Shown here: positions 47,408-55,471 of the stretch, one piece after another | Layout of the letters: the number at the start of each line of letters is the position of its first letter | Position numbering within the stretch: position 1 is the first letter of the stretch | DNA from: Verrucomicrobiota bacterium | GTDB lineage: Bacteria; Verrucomicrobiota; Verrucomicrobiia; Opitutales; Opitutaceae | Length of the DNA: 64,000 bases | Reading direction: 5' to 3' | Assembly: GCA_023430565.1 (NCBI GenBank) | Contig: JAEZAD010000062.1 | Coordinates: 1 to 64,000 of the forward strand | Notes under the pieces: model-generated | Told to the model about the DNA's origin: nothing | The model's database searches: none | What the model saw: only the letters and a program-made list of their open reading frames with translations | Program-made: the position numbers and the translations under genes

Positions 47408-48760
47408 ATGAATAGTTCAATCGATCGTCGCACCTTTGTCCGCCAGGCGGCCACGGCTGGCGCGGGCCTTTTGCTCACCTCGAAACTCGCCACGCTCGGC
47501 CGCGCGTCGACCGCGACATCGCCGCCATCCGCCAATGGCCGGCTGCGCGTCGCCGTTGCCGGCACAAATGCGCGCGGCCTTGCGCACGTGCAATGTTTCG
47601 CCGGGGTGCCGAATGTGGAAATCGCGTATATCTGCGACGTCGACGACCGCGCGATCGCGAAGGGCCTCGCCGAAGTGGCCAAAGTGCAGGCGACGGCGGC
47701 GCAGGGCGTGCGGGATTTTCGGCGTGCGCTCGAAGACAAGACCGTGGACGCGCTGGCGATCGCCGCACCGGATCACTGGCACGCGCCGATGGCGATTCTC
47801 GCGCTGGCCGCCGGCAAGCATGTGTTTGTCGAAAAACCGTGCAGTCACAATCCGCGCGAAGGCGAGCTGCTGATCGAAGCGGCGCGAAAGAGCGGCCGCG
47901 TGGTGCAGATGGGAAATCAGCGGCGGTCCTTCGTCGCGATGCAGGAGGCGATCGCGCAGATTCGCGAGGGCGCGATCGGACGGCCGTATTTCGGGCGTGG
48001 TTGGTATGCGAATACGCGAAAGCCGATCGGGCGCGGGCAGCCGACGGCGGTGCCGGAGTGGCTCGACTTCGAGTTGTGGCAGGGGCCGGCGCCGCGGCGG
48101 GCGTTCGTCGACAATCTCGTTCACTACAACTGGCACTGGCATTGGCATTGGGGGACGGGCGAGGCGCTGAACAACGGCACGCACGAGATGGATGTCTGCC
48201 GCTGGGCGCTCGGCGTGGATTACCCGACCAAGGTGAGTTCGTCCGGCGGACGGTTTCACTTCGAGGACGACTGGGAGACGCCGGACACGCAAACGATCGG
48301 GTGGGAGTTCCCCAACGGGGTGAGCATGACGTGGGAAGGTCGGAGCTGTAATGGCTATCCGATCGAGGGCCGTCAGCGCGGTGCGATGATTCACGGCACG
48401 GAAGGAACGGCGCTGCTCGATGGCGAGGAGTATGCGTTTTACGACTTGAAGGGAAATCTCGTGCGCGAAGTGAAGTCGCAGCGCGTCGTCGATCCGACGA
48501 ACACCATGAGCAGCACGGGGCTCGATGCCGAGGTGCCGCATTTCCGAAATTTCGTGGAGGCGATCCGTGACGGAGCGAAACTGACCGCGCCGATCGACGA
48601 TGCGAACGCGAGCGTGACGATGCTGCATCTCGGCAACATCGCTCAGCGGGTGGGGCGCACGCTGCGTTGCGATCCGGCGAATGGCCGAATCCAGAACGAC
48701 GCGGAGGCGATGAAACTGTGGGGCCGTGAGTATGCACCGGGTTGGGCGCCGAAAGTCTGA
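47408..48760 (+). CDS. Tat-exported Gfo/Idh/MocA oxidoreductase
   Basis: A 450-residue NAD(P)-binding oxidoreductase with a twin-arginine signal (DRRTFVRQAATAGAGLLL, RR at 7-8), so it is exported folded with its cofactor. The Rossmann domain begins 'LRVAVAGTNARGLAHVQ'. 'VFVEKPCSHNPREGE' holds the conserved EKP. The His/Trp-rich 'NWHWHWHWGTGEALNNGTHEMD' is the active-site signature of the exported subgroup. With the DUF1080 protein it could oxidise a glycoside at C3 in the periplasm and allow non-hydrolytic cleavage. It may lack redox turnover without a donor/acceptor sugar pair, as in glucose-fructose oxidoreductase. Confidence 0.88.
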   Translation: MNSSIDRRTFVRQAATAGAGLLLTSKLATLGRASTATSPPSANGRLRVAVAGTNARGLAHVQCFAGVPNVEIAYICDVDDRAIAKGLAEVAKVQATAAQGVRDFRRALEDKTVDALAIAAPDHWHAPMAILALAAGKHVFVEKPCSHNPREGELLIEAARKSGRVVQMGNQRRSFVAMQEAIAQIREGAIGRPYFGRGWYANTRKPIGRGQPTAVPEWLDFELWQGPAPRRAFVDNLVHYNWHWHWHWGTGEALNNGTHEMDVCRWALGVDYPTKVSSSGGRFHFEDDWETPDTQTIGWEFPNGVSMTWEGRSCNGYPIEGRQRGAMIHGTEGTALLDGEEYAFYDLKGNLVREVKSQRVVDPTNTMSSTGLDAEVPHFRNFVEAIRDGAKLTAPIDDANASVTMLHLGNIAQRVGRTLRCDPANGRIQNDAEAMKLWGREYAPGWAPKV

Positions 48761-48789
48761 CCAGATCGCGCGCGAACTCGACCCCAGCT

Positions 48790-49812
48790 GTGAACATCTC
48801 GACGGCCTTCCGCAGGATTGAGCGGATCTTCTCCATGACTCTCGCACTGTTCGCAACGGTTGCGGGAGGGGCGGCCATGGGAAGCGAAAGGCACGTGGTG
48901 TCTGTTGCTGGAGATCAAATCCTGTTCGACGGGACGCCGGTGAAGTTGATCGGATTGCGGATGTCGAACGCGCTGATGTCCGATGCGACCGCGCAGGAGT
49001 TGATCGATCACCTGGATGCGTTCCGCGAGTATGGCGTGAATACGTTTTCGGTTTACGTGATGGGGTCGCGTTTCGGCGACGTGAAAGGCTATCGGCCGGA
49101 CGCGACGCTCGATCCAATTTATGCGGCGCGGCTCGCGCGGATTCTCACGGCGGCGGACCACCGCGGGATGATCGTGCTCGTGGGCTGCCTGTATTGGTCC
49201 GACTCCGAAGCGAAGGTGGAGCTCGGCCATTGGACGCAGGCCGAGGCGGATCGAGCCGTGGCGAACACGGTGAGCTGGTTGAAGCGGCAGGGATTTCGCA
49301 ACGTGATCGTCGATCCCGACAACGAGGGCATGGCGCGAAAAGCGAACGGCTGGAGCGTCACGCAGATGATCGACGCCGGGCATCGCGAGAACCCGGAATG
49401 CGTGATCGCCTACAACTATCGCGAGCCGGCGCCGGAAACCGCGGACCTCACGATCCACCATGCACCGCGCGTCCCCGGGAAACCGTATGTCGAAACCGAG
49501 GGCACGCCGAATGTCGTTCCTTACTGGCACGAGTATAGCCGGCGCGACGGGCTGCGGAACTACCTCAACATTGGGATCTACACCGAGGCCATGAAGGAGG
49601 AGCAGCGGGCCGACACGGATGAAGGCATCGCGAACGCGAACGGTTACCTGCTCGCATCGACATGGCTCCAGTGTCCGCCGCCGGACGGACCGAACATGCG
49701 ACCGGAAGGCGACGGTTCGCCGGAGAATCCCGGAATCCTCTGGTGGCTGGAGCATGTGAAAGCGCGAAACGGAGCCGCGCTTTCGTCGCTTTCGCCGTAT
49801 TCACGGAAGTAA
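48790..49812 (+). CDS. GH5-like TIM-barrel protein, probably secreted
   Basis: About 340 residues. 'VVSVAGDQILFDGTPVKLIGLRMSNAL' and 'DHLDAFREYGVNTFSVYVM' resemble the first strands of cellulase-type (GH5/GH-A) barrels, with 'VIVDPDNEGM' at the place where such enzymes carry an Asn-Glu acid/base pair and 'KPYVETEGTPN' with a late glutamate. Catalysis is plausible but not certain. A signal peptide (FRRIERIFSMTLALFATVAGG) is obtained from the GTG at 48790; an ATG at 48742 overlapping the previous gene, or an ATG at 48835 inside the signal, are alternatives. It is the last gene of the plus-strand operon and converges with manA. Confidence 0.6.
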   Translation: MNISTAFRRIERIFSMTLALFATVAGGAAMGSERHVVSVAGDQILFDGTPVKLIGLRMSNALMSDATAQELIDHLDAFREYGVNTFSVYVMGSRFGDVKGYRPDATLDPIYAARLARILTAADHRGMIVLVGCLYWSDSEAKVELGHWTQAEADRAVANTVSWLKRQGFRNVIVDPDNEGMARKANGWSVTQMIDAGHRENPECVIAYNYREPAPETADLTIHHAPRVPGKPYVETEGTPNVVPYWHEYSRRDGLRNYLNIGIYTEAMKEEQRADTDEGIANANGYLLASTWLQCPPPDGPNMRPEGDGSPENPGILWWLEHVKARNGAALSSLSPYSRK

Positions 49813-49828
49813 TCGGGGACGGTCTTGT

Positions 49829-50932
49829 TCACGAATTGCCGGGCAGGCAAAACACCGCTTCGAGCGGCTCTTGCGAAGTGGGGACGAGACGGCACTCGCT
49901 CGACCCCGCGGGGATCAACAGCCGGGCTCCGGGATTGAGCGGTTGAGTTGCCGCACCGCATTCCAGCGTTCCGGAGCCTGACGTGATCAACATGAGGCGG
50001 AAGCGGCCGGCGTTGGGGATCGCCGCGGGGGCGGTTGCCCGGAAACGGCGAATCACAAACCGGTCCGTCTGCGCTCCACCGACCAATTCGTCTTCCGTGG
50101 CATTCGAGCTGTCGGTTATTCGGCGGGGAGCGAGGCGGCACGTCGCGCGAATCTCGTCAGGTCGGTAGGAGCGGTAATCGAAAATCTGCAGGCAGAAATC
50201 GAGATCGCGGCCCATGTAGCGGCCTTCGGGCGGAACGACGATGCCCTCACGAACGAACTCGCAACGGACGACCCAGTCGGAGGGCTCCATGACTTCGAGC
50301 ATGAGCACGCCTTCGCCGATCGCGTGCGGGAGGCCGCCGGGCACGAGCCACACTTCTCCTGCGCGGAGCGGCACGCGATTCAACCGTGCGTGCATGGCGG
50401 GCAAATCCTGTTCCGCGATGATTCGTCGCCATTCGTCGGGCGAGGGCGCGTCGCTGAATCCAAGAAATGCATACGGTTCGACGCCGGGCCGCGCTCCGAG
50501 AATCACGTAGGTCTCGAGTTTGCCGTAGGGCGAATCGAGGTGTGCGCGGGAGAAGGCGGCGGTCGGGTGCGCCTGAACGTGGAGACGGATCGAGGAGTCG
50601 AGGAGTTTGGCGAGGAAGCCGATCTCCGTTCCGACCGCGGCCAGATGATCGGCGCCGAGCAGATGCAGGGGATGGCGCGCGATCTCGGTGCGAAGGTCGC
50701 TTTCGGCGCCGTCGGGTGATTGCACGCGGGTGATGCCTTCATCGCGGCGGGCGGGAAGGCCGGGATTTTTTGCAAGGGTCGTGGAGGCGATCCAGTCCTC
50801 CGGCATGTCGCCGTCGGCACCGTTGCCCGAGCCGGTCCAGCGCTCGAGCATCGCGCCTCCGGTGTAGTTGCGGCGGACGCGCGTGGGCAGGACGACGAAG
50901 TAGGGCGGCAGTCGGTCGGCGGAAGCGCTCAT
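49829..50932 (-). CDS. manA: Class I mannose-6-phosphate isomerase-like protein
   Basis: A 367-residue cupin enzyme that interconverts mannose 6-phosphate and fructose 6-phosphate. 'RLHVQAHPTAAFSR' and 'GKLETYVIL' carry the zinc-ligand pattern (Q-x-H and E), and 'VPGGLPHAIGEGVLMLEV' gives the last histidine. It has the two cupin halves of the type I family. The start at 50932 gives the usual short N-terminus before 'VVLPTRVRRNYTGG'; an upstream in-frame open stretch to 51151 is rejected. It is the third gene of a cupin, Gfo/Idh, manA unit and would feed mannose released by the GH38 enzyme into glycolysis. The exact sugar phosphate is inferred. Confidence 0.82.
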   Translation of the reverse strand: MSASADRLPPYFVVLPTRVRRNYTGGAMLERWTGSGNGADGDMPEDWIASTTLAKNPGLPARRDEGITRVQSPDGAESDLRTEIARHPLHLLGADHLAAVGTEIGFLAKLLDSSIRLHVQAHPTAAFSRAHLDSPYGKLETYVILGARPGVEPYAFLGFSDAPSPDEWRRIIAEQDLPAMHARLNRVPLRAGEVWLVPGGLPHAIGEGVLMLEVMEPSDWVVRCEFVREGIVVPPEGRYMGRDLDFCLQIFDYRSYRPDEIRATCRLAPRRITDSSNATEDELVGGAQTDRFVIRRFRATAPAAIPNAGRFRLMLITSGSGTLECGAATQPLNPGARLLIPAGSSECRLVPTSQEPLEAVFCLPGNS

Positions 50933-51005
50933 GCTGAGCGCCAAGGATAGTTTTTCGGGAGCGGCGAAAGCAAAGGACAACTTCGACCGATCGAAAAACT
51001 CGCGC

Positions 51006-52097
51006 TCAGCGCTCGGGTAAAGCGGGACTGGGCTCGGTCGAAAGCGACTGCCACTCCGCGGCGGTTTTGGCCGACTGGTCCTCCGCCAGAATCTGGCGGA
51101 TCGTGGCGAGATTTTGGCGTGCGCTGGTCTGGGGCTCGCGCCCGGTTTCAATGGAAATCAGAAGATCGGCCATGGGACCGCAAAAGCTGTCGAGGAAGCC
51201 TGAAGGCGCGCACTCGACGGTCACTGGATCGGCGCCGAGGCGGTCGGAGCGAAGCGTGAGAGACGTGCCCCAGACCGGAAACGTGAGAGTCCCGCGATCG
51301 CCTTCGATGCGGACGTTGTTGGTGTTCAGTCCGCCGCGATGAAGTTCGTTATGAAGAATGAGACCGGTGCCGTCGGCACCGAAGTCGATCATACTGGCGA
51401 GCAGATTGTCGGCGGCGAAGGCCTGTCCCGGCATGCGGCTCGTGCGCGCGAGCACGCGTTGCGGGTCGCGATCCATGAAACCGCGCACGAGGTCGGCGAG
51501 GTGACTGTTCCACTGCAGCGTGATGAAGTCGCGACAGCGGCTGTAGAACGGATGCTCGGCGAGATCGCGGTCCTGCGTGCCATGCAGTTCGATGGACGTG
51601 AAATACGGCCGGCCGATCCAGCCGGCGGCAATCAGCCCACGTGCGGCGAAGGGTGCGGGCAGCCAGCGGTAGTTTTGATTTACGGCAAAGGGAATCCCGG
51701 CGGCATCGGCAGCGTGGATCATGCGTTCACAAGCGGCGAGATCGAGCGCGAGCGGTTTTTCGGTGAGCAGTGGTTTGCCGGCCGCGGCGCAGTCGGCGAC
51801 GATTTCCTCGCGAACGTTTGGCTGCGTCAGAAGGGAAATAACTTCGACCCGCGGATCGTCGATGACGCGGCGATAGTCTTCGTAAAGCGCGGGAATGCCG
51901 AAGTCGTCACCGGCCGAGCGGCGGCGAGCGGGATCGAGATCGGATGCGGCGACAACGTTCCAGGCGGCGGCTCGATAGGCGGGCAGGTGAGCGCGGGAAA
52001 TCCCGCCGAGGCCGATCACGCCGATGCGCCAGTCCTTGCGCTCCGGCAAAGGCAGGTTTGCCGGGAGATTCAATTCGGAGAGAAAGGCCGTTTTCAT
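51006..52097 (-). CDS. Gfo/Idh/MocA family oxidoreductase
   Basis: A 363-residue cytoplasmic NAD(P)-dependent sugar or sugar-acid dehydrogenase. 'RIGVIGLGGISRAHLPAYR' is the GxGGxS Rossmann loop, 'PLLTEKPLALDLAACERM' holds the conserved EKP, and 'NQNYRWLPA' and 'FITLQWNSHLADLVRGF' line the substrate site. Unlike the 47408 protein it has no signal peptide. It overlaps the upstream cupin gene by four bases (ATGA) and lies 73 bases before manA. The substrate is unknown. Confidence 0.9.
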   Translation of the reverse strand: MKTAFLSELNLPANLPLPERKDWRIGVIGLGGISRAHLPAYRAAAWNVVAASDLDPARRRSAGDDFGIPALYEDYRRVIDDPRVEVISLLTQPNVREEIVADCAAAGKPLLTEKPLALDLAACERMIHAADAAGIPFAVNQNYRWLPAPFAARGLIAAGWIGRPYFTSIELHGTQDRDLAEHPFYSRCRDFITLQWNSHLADLVRGFMDRDPQRVLARTSRMPGQAFAADNLLASMIDFGADGTGLILHNELHRGGLNTNNVRIEGDRGTLTFPVWGTSLTLRSDRLGADPVTVECAPSGFLDSFCGPMADLLISIETGREPQTSARQNLATIRQILAEDQSAKTAAEWQSLSTEPSPALPER

Positions 52098-52432
52098 GAC
52101 GACGCCGGTCGCAGGAGTTTGGGGTCGAGATGGCCTTCGCGTTTGAGTCCACGCAGCGGACCTTCCGCCCAGAAGTAGACGGTGTCTTCGAGGATCTCGA
52201 CGACCTCGTGAACGTCGCCCATGCGGGTGACGAGCACGTCTTTCGGCTCGAGGATATAGTCGAGGCCCTCGGAGCGCATATGCATGCGGCCCTCGATCAT
52301 GAAGACGTATTCGTCGCAGTCATGGAAGTGCGGCTCGGTGATGTGGCGCCCGCCTTGCTTGAATTTGGCGAGTCCCCAATACGTGAAATCGTTGGCGGGG
52401 ACGTTGGCGTTTTTGCCTTGGATGATGGGCAT
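52094..52432 (-). CDS. Small cupin-domain protein
   Basis: A 112-residue single cupin. 'EPHFHDCDEYVFMIEG' carries the HxH...E metal-binding motif 1, and 'LVTRMGDVHEVVEIL' carries the motif 2 histidine. Such proteins can be sugar isomerases, epimerases, dioxygenases or sensors. Being first in the Gfo/Idh-manA operon and divergent from an AraC regulator, it probably processes the same sugar. The reaction cannot be told. Confidence 0.85.
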   Translation of the reverse strand: MPIIQGKNANVPANDFTYWGLAKFKQGGRHITEPHFHDCDEYVFMIEGRMHMRSEGLDYILEPKDVLVTRMGDVHEVVEILEDTVYFWAEGPLRGLKREGHLDPKLLRPASS

Positions 52433-52515
52433 GGGTTCGGGGAATGCAGGATGGAGTTTTGCGTCGCGTTTGATCGACCGGCAACCAACATGCCATGGAC
52501 TAAACCGGCATTCGT
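52433..52515 (+). promoter_or_regulatory. Divergent promoter region, cupin operon and AraC-type regulator
   Basis: An 83-base region separates two divergent start codons and should hold both promoters and the operator of the AraC-type protein. I see no strong inverted repeat and no copy of the 34-bp box in it. Confidence 0.4.
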
Positions 52516-53325
52516 ATGGAGAAAAACGTCAGCACGGTCGAAGGCCTGATTGCATGGATCGAACGGCAGCGACGGGTGCCGTTGGTGTTCGCCGAGGCGG
52601 CGCAGACGGAATTGCTGCAAACGGAACCCCGTCCGCTGCTGGAACTGGTGCTTGTGCTGCGAGGAGGTTTCACGCTGCAGGTGGGGCATTGCGAGAAGGA
52701 GCTGGAGACGGGCGACGTCGCCTGGATCAACGCGCATCATGGCAACCGGGCGGAGCTGGCCGGGACGAATGTGCGCTACGGGTGCCTTTCGCTCGACGTG
52801 GGAGGGCATGCGGAATTCCGGAATTTCGGGCGCGCACCGGTCCTGGAGTTGATGCAAGGACCGAGTCTGGAATGGAGCACGGCGGCTTTTGCGGAAGTGG
52901 TCCGATGGCATCGTGCGAGCGCGGATCCGCTCCGGGAAACGATGCTGCGATCTGCGCTGATTCGTTTGTTGGGAAATCTGTCACTCGCCGGCGAAGAGCC
53001 CGAAGGTGCCACGCGTCCGGCGCGGCTGCTGCGTGCGCTGGCGATCATCGATGCGCGGTCGGCGGATGCCGCACTCTCGATCGATGCGATCGCGCGGGAG
53101 GCTGGGATGTCGAACTCCACGCTCAGGCGGATGTTCGTCGAGCATTTGAAAATGACGCCGATCGAATACCTGCAGAATCTGCGCCTGGCGCGGGCGCGGG
53201 ACTTTCTCGCAAAGACAAACCTGGGCGTGAAGCAGATCGCCGCCCGCGTGGGCTACGCGGACCCGCTGTATTTTTCGAAGGCGTTTCGACGGAAATTTGG
53301 GCGACCGCCGAGCGAGCGGGTTTAG
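52516..53325 (+). CDS. AraC-family transcriptional regulator 2
   Basis: A 269-residue regulator. A cupin-type sensor domain ('LLELVLVLRGGFTLQVG', 'ELETGDVAWINAHHGN', about 35-80) is followed by an AraC helix-turn-helix pair ('IDAIAREAGMSNSTLRRMF' and 'VKQIAARVGYADPLYFSKAF', about 190-262). It is divergent from the cupin, Gfo/Idh, manA operon and most likely controls it. It differs in sequence from the AraC regulator at 22040, which fits two separate inducers. Confidence 0.92.
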   Translation: MEKNVSTVEGLIAWIERQRRVPLVFAEAAQTELLQTEPRPLLELVLVLRGGFTLQVGHCEKELETGDVAWINAHHGNRAELAGTNVRYGCLSLDVGGHAEFRNFGRAPVLELMQGPSLEWSTAAFAEVVRWHRASADPLRETMLRSALIRLLGNLSLAGEEPEGATRPARLLRALAIIDARSADAALSIDAIAREAGMSNSTLRRMFVEHLKMTPIEYLQNLRLARARDFLAKTNLGVKQIAARVGYADPLYFSKAFRRKFGRPPSERV

Positions 53326-53332
53326 CAGCGCG

Positions 53333-54703
53333 CTAGATCAGCCGCGCGGCGGCGGCGATCGCGTCTTTGGTGAGCAACTCGAGACTGCCCGCGGCGAAGG
53401 GGCTTTGCCAGACGGAGTATTGATCGCGCTTGTAGTGCGCGCGGGGCGGAAGGTAGCCGGCGTAGCCATTGGTGACGTTCAACACGACCACGGGGCGCGG
53501 AGCGAAACGACGGCGAAGCGCCTGCTGGAAACCGGAGTAGGCCTCGTTGGGCTGGGCGACGAGGAGCGCTTCGCCGATGCGCCAGCTCCAGAGCGGCATG
53601 TCGGCGTGCGTGCCGTCGCCCACGATCCGGCGGACGGCGCGTTTTCGCCACAAGCGTTCGCGCAAGGCTCGGTCGGTGCAGGTAGCAAGTGCTGACTCGA
53701 TGGCGCCGAGCGAATCGAGCGGCTTCAGCGGCAGCGAAACGTTGTCCAGCCGGGCGACGAGCGTGGTGGATCCGGTCGGCGAAACGGGATGCGCGATACC
53801 GAGCGGCGCGCCGGATTCGACGATACGATCGACGACGTGGAGCGCATCGGGCCAGCTTTCGAGCACGCTCAACACGGCGTGGCCGAGGCGACGACCGAGG
53901 CGGTCGGCCGCGGCGGTATCCGAACCATGCTGGGCGGCGGGACCGAGATCGCCGGAGGCGCCCTGGAGGAAGAGGCACGGCGCGCCTGTCGTCGTCTCGA
54001 CGAGTTCGCGTAGTGCGCCGGGAAAATCAGGCGAAAGCAGACGGTTTTCCGCGGCGAGCGTCGTGGGATGACAGGCGTAGTTGACGACGGTCGCGAGCGG
54101 CTGGCCGGTGTGTGCGTGTTCGACTCGACCCACCAACAAGGTGTCGTCGGCCGGCTCATTCGGATTCCATCCAACGATGAAGCGCGACTCGGCCGGATGC
54201 GGGAGATCGCGATTTTGCGCGAGATCGCAACAACCATAACGCCACGAAAGTCGCGCGGGGGCGCGGTTGGCGAGAGCGTCGCGCGCGGCAGTCGTCAGGC
54301 GTTCGCGGAGTGACGCGAGATAAGGTGCGATGTGTTCACCGCCCGGTTTGGCGCGATCTTCGCGGTAAAGGTTGGGGCCGGCGTGGGTGTGCGACAGCGA
54401 CAGCAGCACGCAGGCGGGATCGATTCCGAGTGCGTCGACGATCGCGGTGCGAACAAACCACTCGTCGTCGCGGCTTTTCCACCAGCCCAGATCCGCAGCG
54501 ACGAGAAGAAGAGGAGAGTCTCCGGCAGCGGAGGACAACGCGAGTGCGGTCGCGGTGAGCGGACGGTGCAGACCTTCGGCGACGTCGCGCGTGGCGGCGC
54601 CCCAGTTGCGGGCGTTGATTGCCAGCGGCGGCGTGATGTCGATCCGCGCGACGCCGATCTCGCCGACGAACGTGGCTGTGAGCAGCGGAGGTGGTCCGAG
54701 CAT
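53333..54703 (-). CDS. Neutral ceramidase-like protein (alkaline ceramidase domain)
   Basis: A 456-residue protein. 'IGVARIDITPP' near the N-terminus, 'LLSLSHTHAGPN' and 'VNYACHPTTL' are blocks of the neutral/non-lysosomal ceramidase N-terminal domain, whose histidines bind zinc. True neutral ceramidases have about 650-750 residues and an extra C-terminal domain, which is missing here. No signal peptide is evident. Homologues with this short form are common next to sugar genes in Verrucomicrobia and Planctomycetes, and ceramide hydrolysis is doubtful. It starts nine bases after the SDR gene and is the last gene of the SMP-30 operon. Confidence 0.75.
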   Translation of the reverse strand: MLGPPPLLTATFVGEIGVARIDITPPLAINARNWGAATRDVAEGLHRPLTATALALSSAAGDSPLLLVAADLGWWKSRDDEWFVRTAIVDALGIDPACVLLSLSHTHAGPNLYREDRAKPGGEHIAPYLASLRERLTTAARDALANRAPARLSWRYGCCDLAQNRDLPHPAESRFIVGWNPNEPADDTLLVGRVEHAHTGQPLATVVNYACHPTTLAAENRLLSPDFPGALRELVETTTGAPCLFLQGASGDLGPAAQHGSDTAAADRLGRRLGHAVLSVLESWPDALHVVDRIVESGAPLGIAHPVSPTGSTTLVARLDNVSLPLKPLDSLGAIESALATCTDRALRERLWRKRAVRRIVGDGTHADMPLWSWRIGEALLVAQPNEAYSGFQQALRRRFAPRPVVVLNVTNGYAGYLPPRAHYKRDQYSVWQSPFAAGSLELLTKDAIAAAARLI

Positions 54704-54712
54704 GGCGAGCGA

Positions 54713-55471
54713 TCACACGGCGCGCACCAGCGAAAGCCCGCCGTCGAGCAGCAGCACCGCGCCCGTCATCTGGCGGTTGTCCGGGCGGCACAAATACGCG
54801 ACGCCGTCGGCGACATCGTCGGGGTCGAGCAGGCTGCGCAGCGGCACGCCGCTGCGGGCGCGTTCGCGAAAACCGGGGGTTTCGTCGAAGAGGCGTTTGC
54901 TCAGGCCGGCGTCGACGCGGCCGGGTGCGACCTCGTTGACCAGGATCCCGTGCGGGGCGAGTTCGAGCGCGAGGCATTGCATGGCCATGCGCAGGCCGGC
55001 TTTCGCGGCGCAATAGGCGACGAGATTCGGATGGGGCGCGTGCGCGGCCCAACTGCCGATGAAGACGATGCGGCCGCGCTGGCGGGCAGCGACGAGACGT
55101 TTCGCGGCGAGTTGCGCGAGCAGGAAGGCGCCGGTGAGATTGACGTCGACCGTGCGTTGCCAGGCGGGCGAGGTGGTTTTGAGGGAACTGCCGAGTTCAA
55201 CGATCGCGGCGTTGGGAACGACGAGGCTCGGCGGCGCGAGGTCGTGGCTCACGCGGCCGAGCCAGGCGTCAACGGCCGCGGCGTCGGAGACATCGACCTG
55301 GGTGTAGTGAAAACCGGCGACGCGGGAGCGGACTTTCGCCCGGGGCAGCACGTCGCCAAGGGCCACGCGCGCGCCGTGGGCACGGAATCGACGCGCGATG
55401 GCACGACCGATGTCGCCCGCTCCGCCGCTGACGACGGCGACCTGACCTGCGAGCGTGCGGTCGCGTTTCAT
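54713..55471 (-). CDS. Short-chain dehydrogenase/reductase (SDR)
   Basis: A 252-residue classical SDR. 'VAVVSGGAGDIGRAIARRF' is the NAD(P)-binding TGxxxGxG-type loop, 'FIGSWAAHAPHPNLVAYCAAK' contains the catalytic Ser and YxxxK, and 'LVNEVAPGRV' follows. It oxidises or reduces a sugar or sugar-derived alcohol. The start at 55471 overlaps the stop of the SMP-30 gene by four bases (ATGA); an open extension to 55762 is antisense to it. With a lactonase upstream, a sugar to aldonolactone to aldonate route is plausible. Confidence 0.92.
   Translation of the reverse strand: MKRDRTLAGQVAVVSGGAGDIGRAIARRFRAHGARVALGDVLPRAKVRSRVAGFHYTQVDVSDAAAVDAWLGRVSHDLAPPSLVVPNAAIVELGSSLKTTSPAWQRTVDVNLTGAFLLAQLAAKRLVAARQRGRIVFIGSWAAHAPHPNLVAYCAAKAGLRMAMQCLALELAPHGILVNEVAPGRVDAGLSKRLFDETPGFRERARSGVPLRSLLDPDDVADGVAYLCRPDNRQMTGAVLLLDGGLSLVRAV

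Noticed and set aside
48129..48152. Short tandem repeat of TGGCAT/TGGCAC units
   Set aside because: It encodes the His-Trp stretch that is a normal active-site signature of exported Gfo/Idh/MocA proteins, not a microsatellite of interest.
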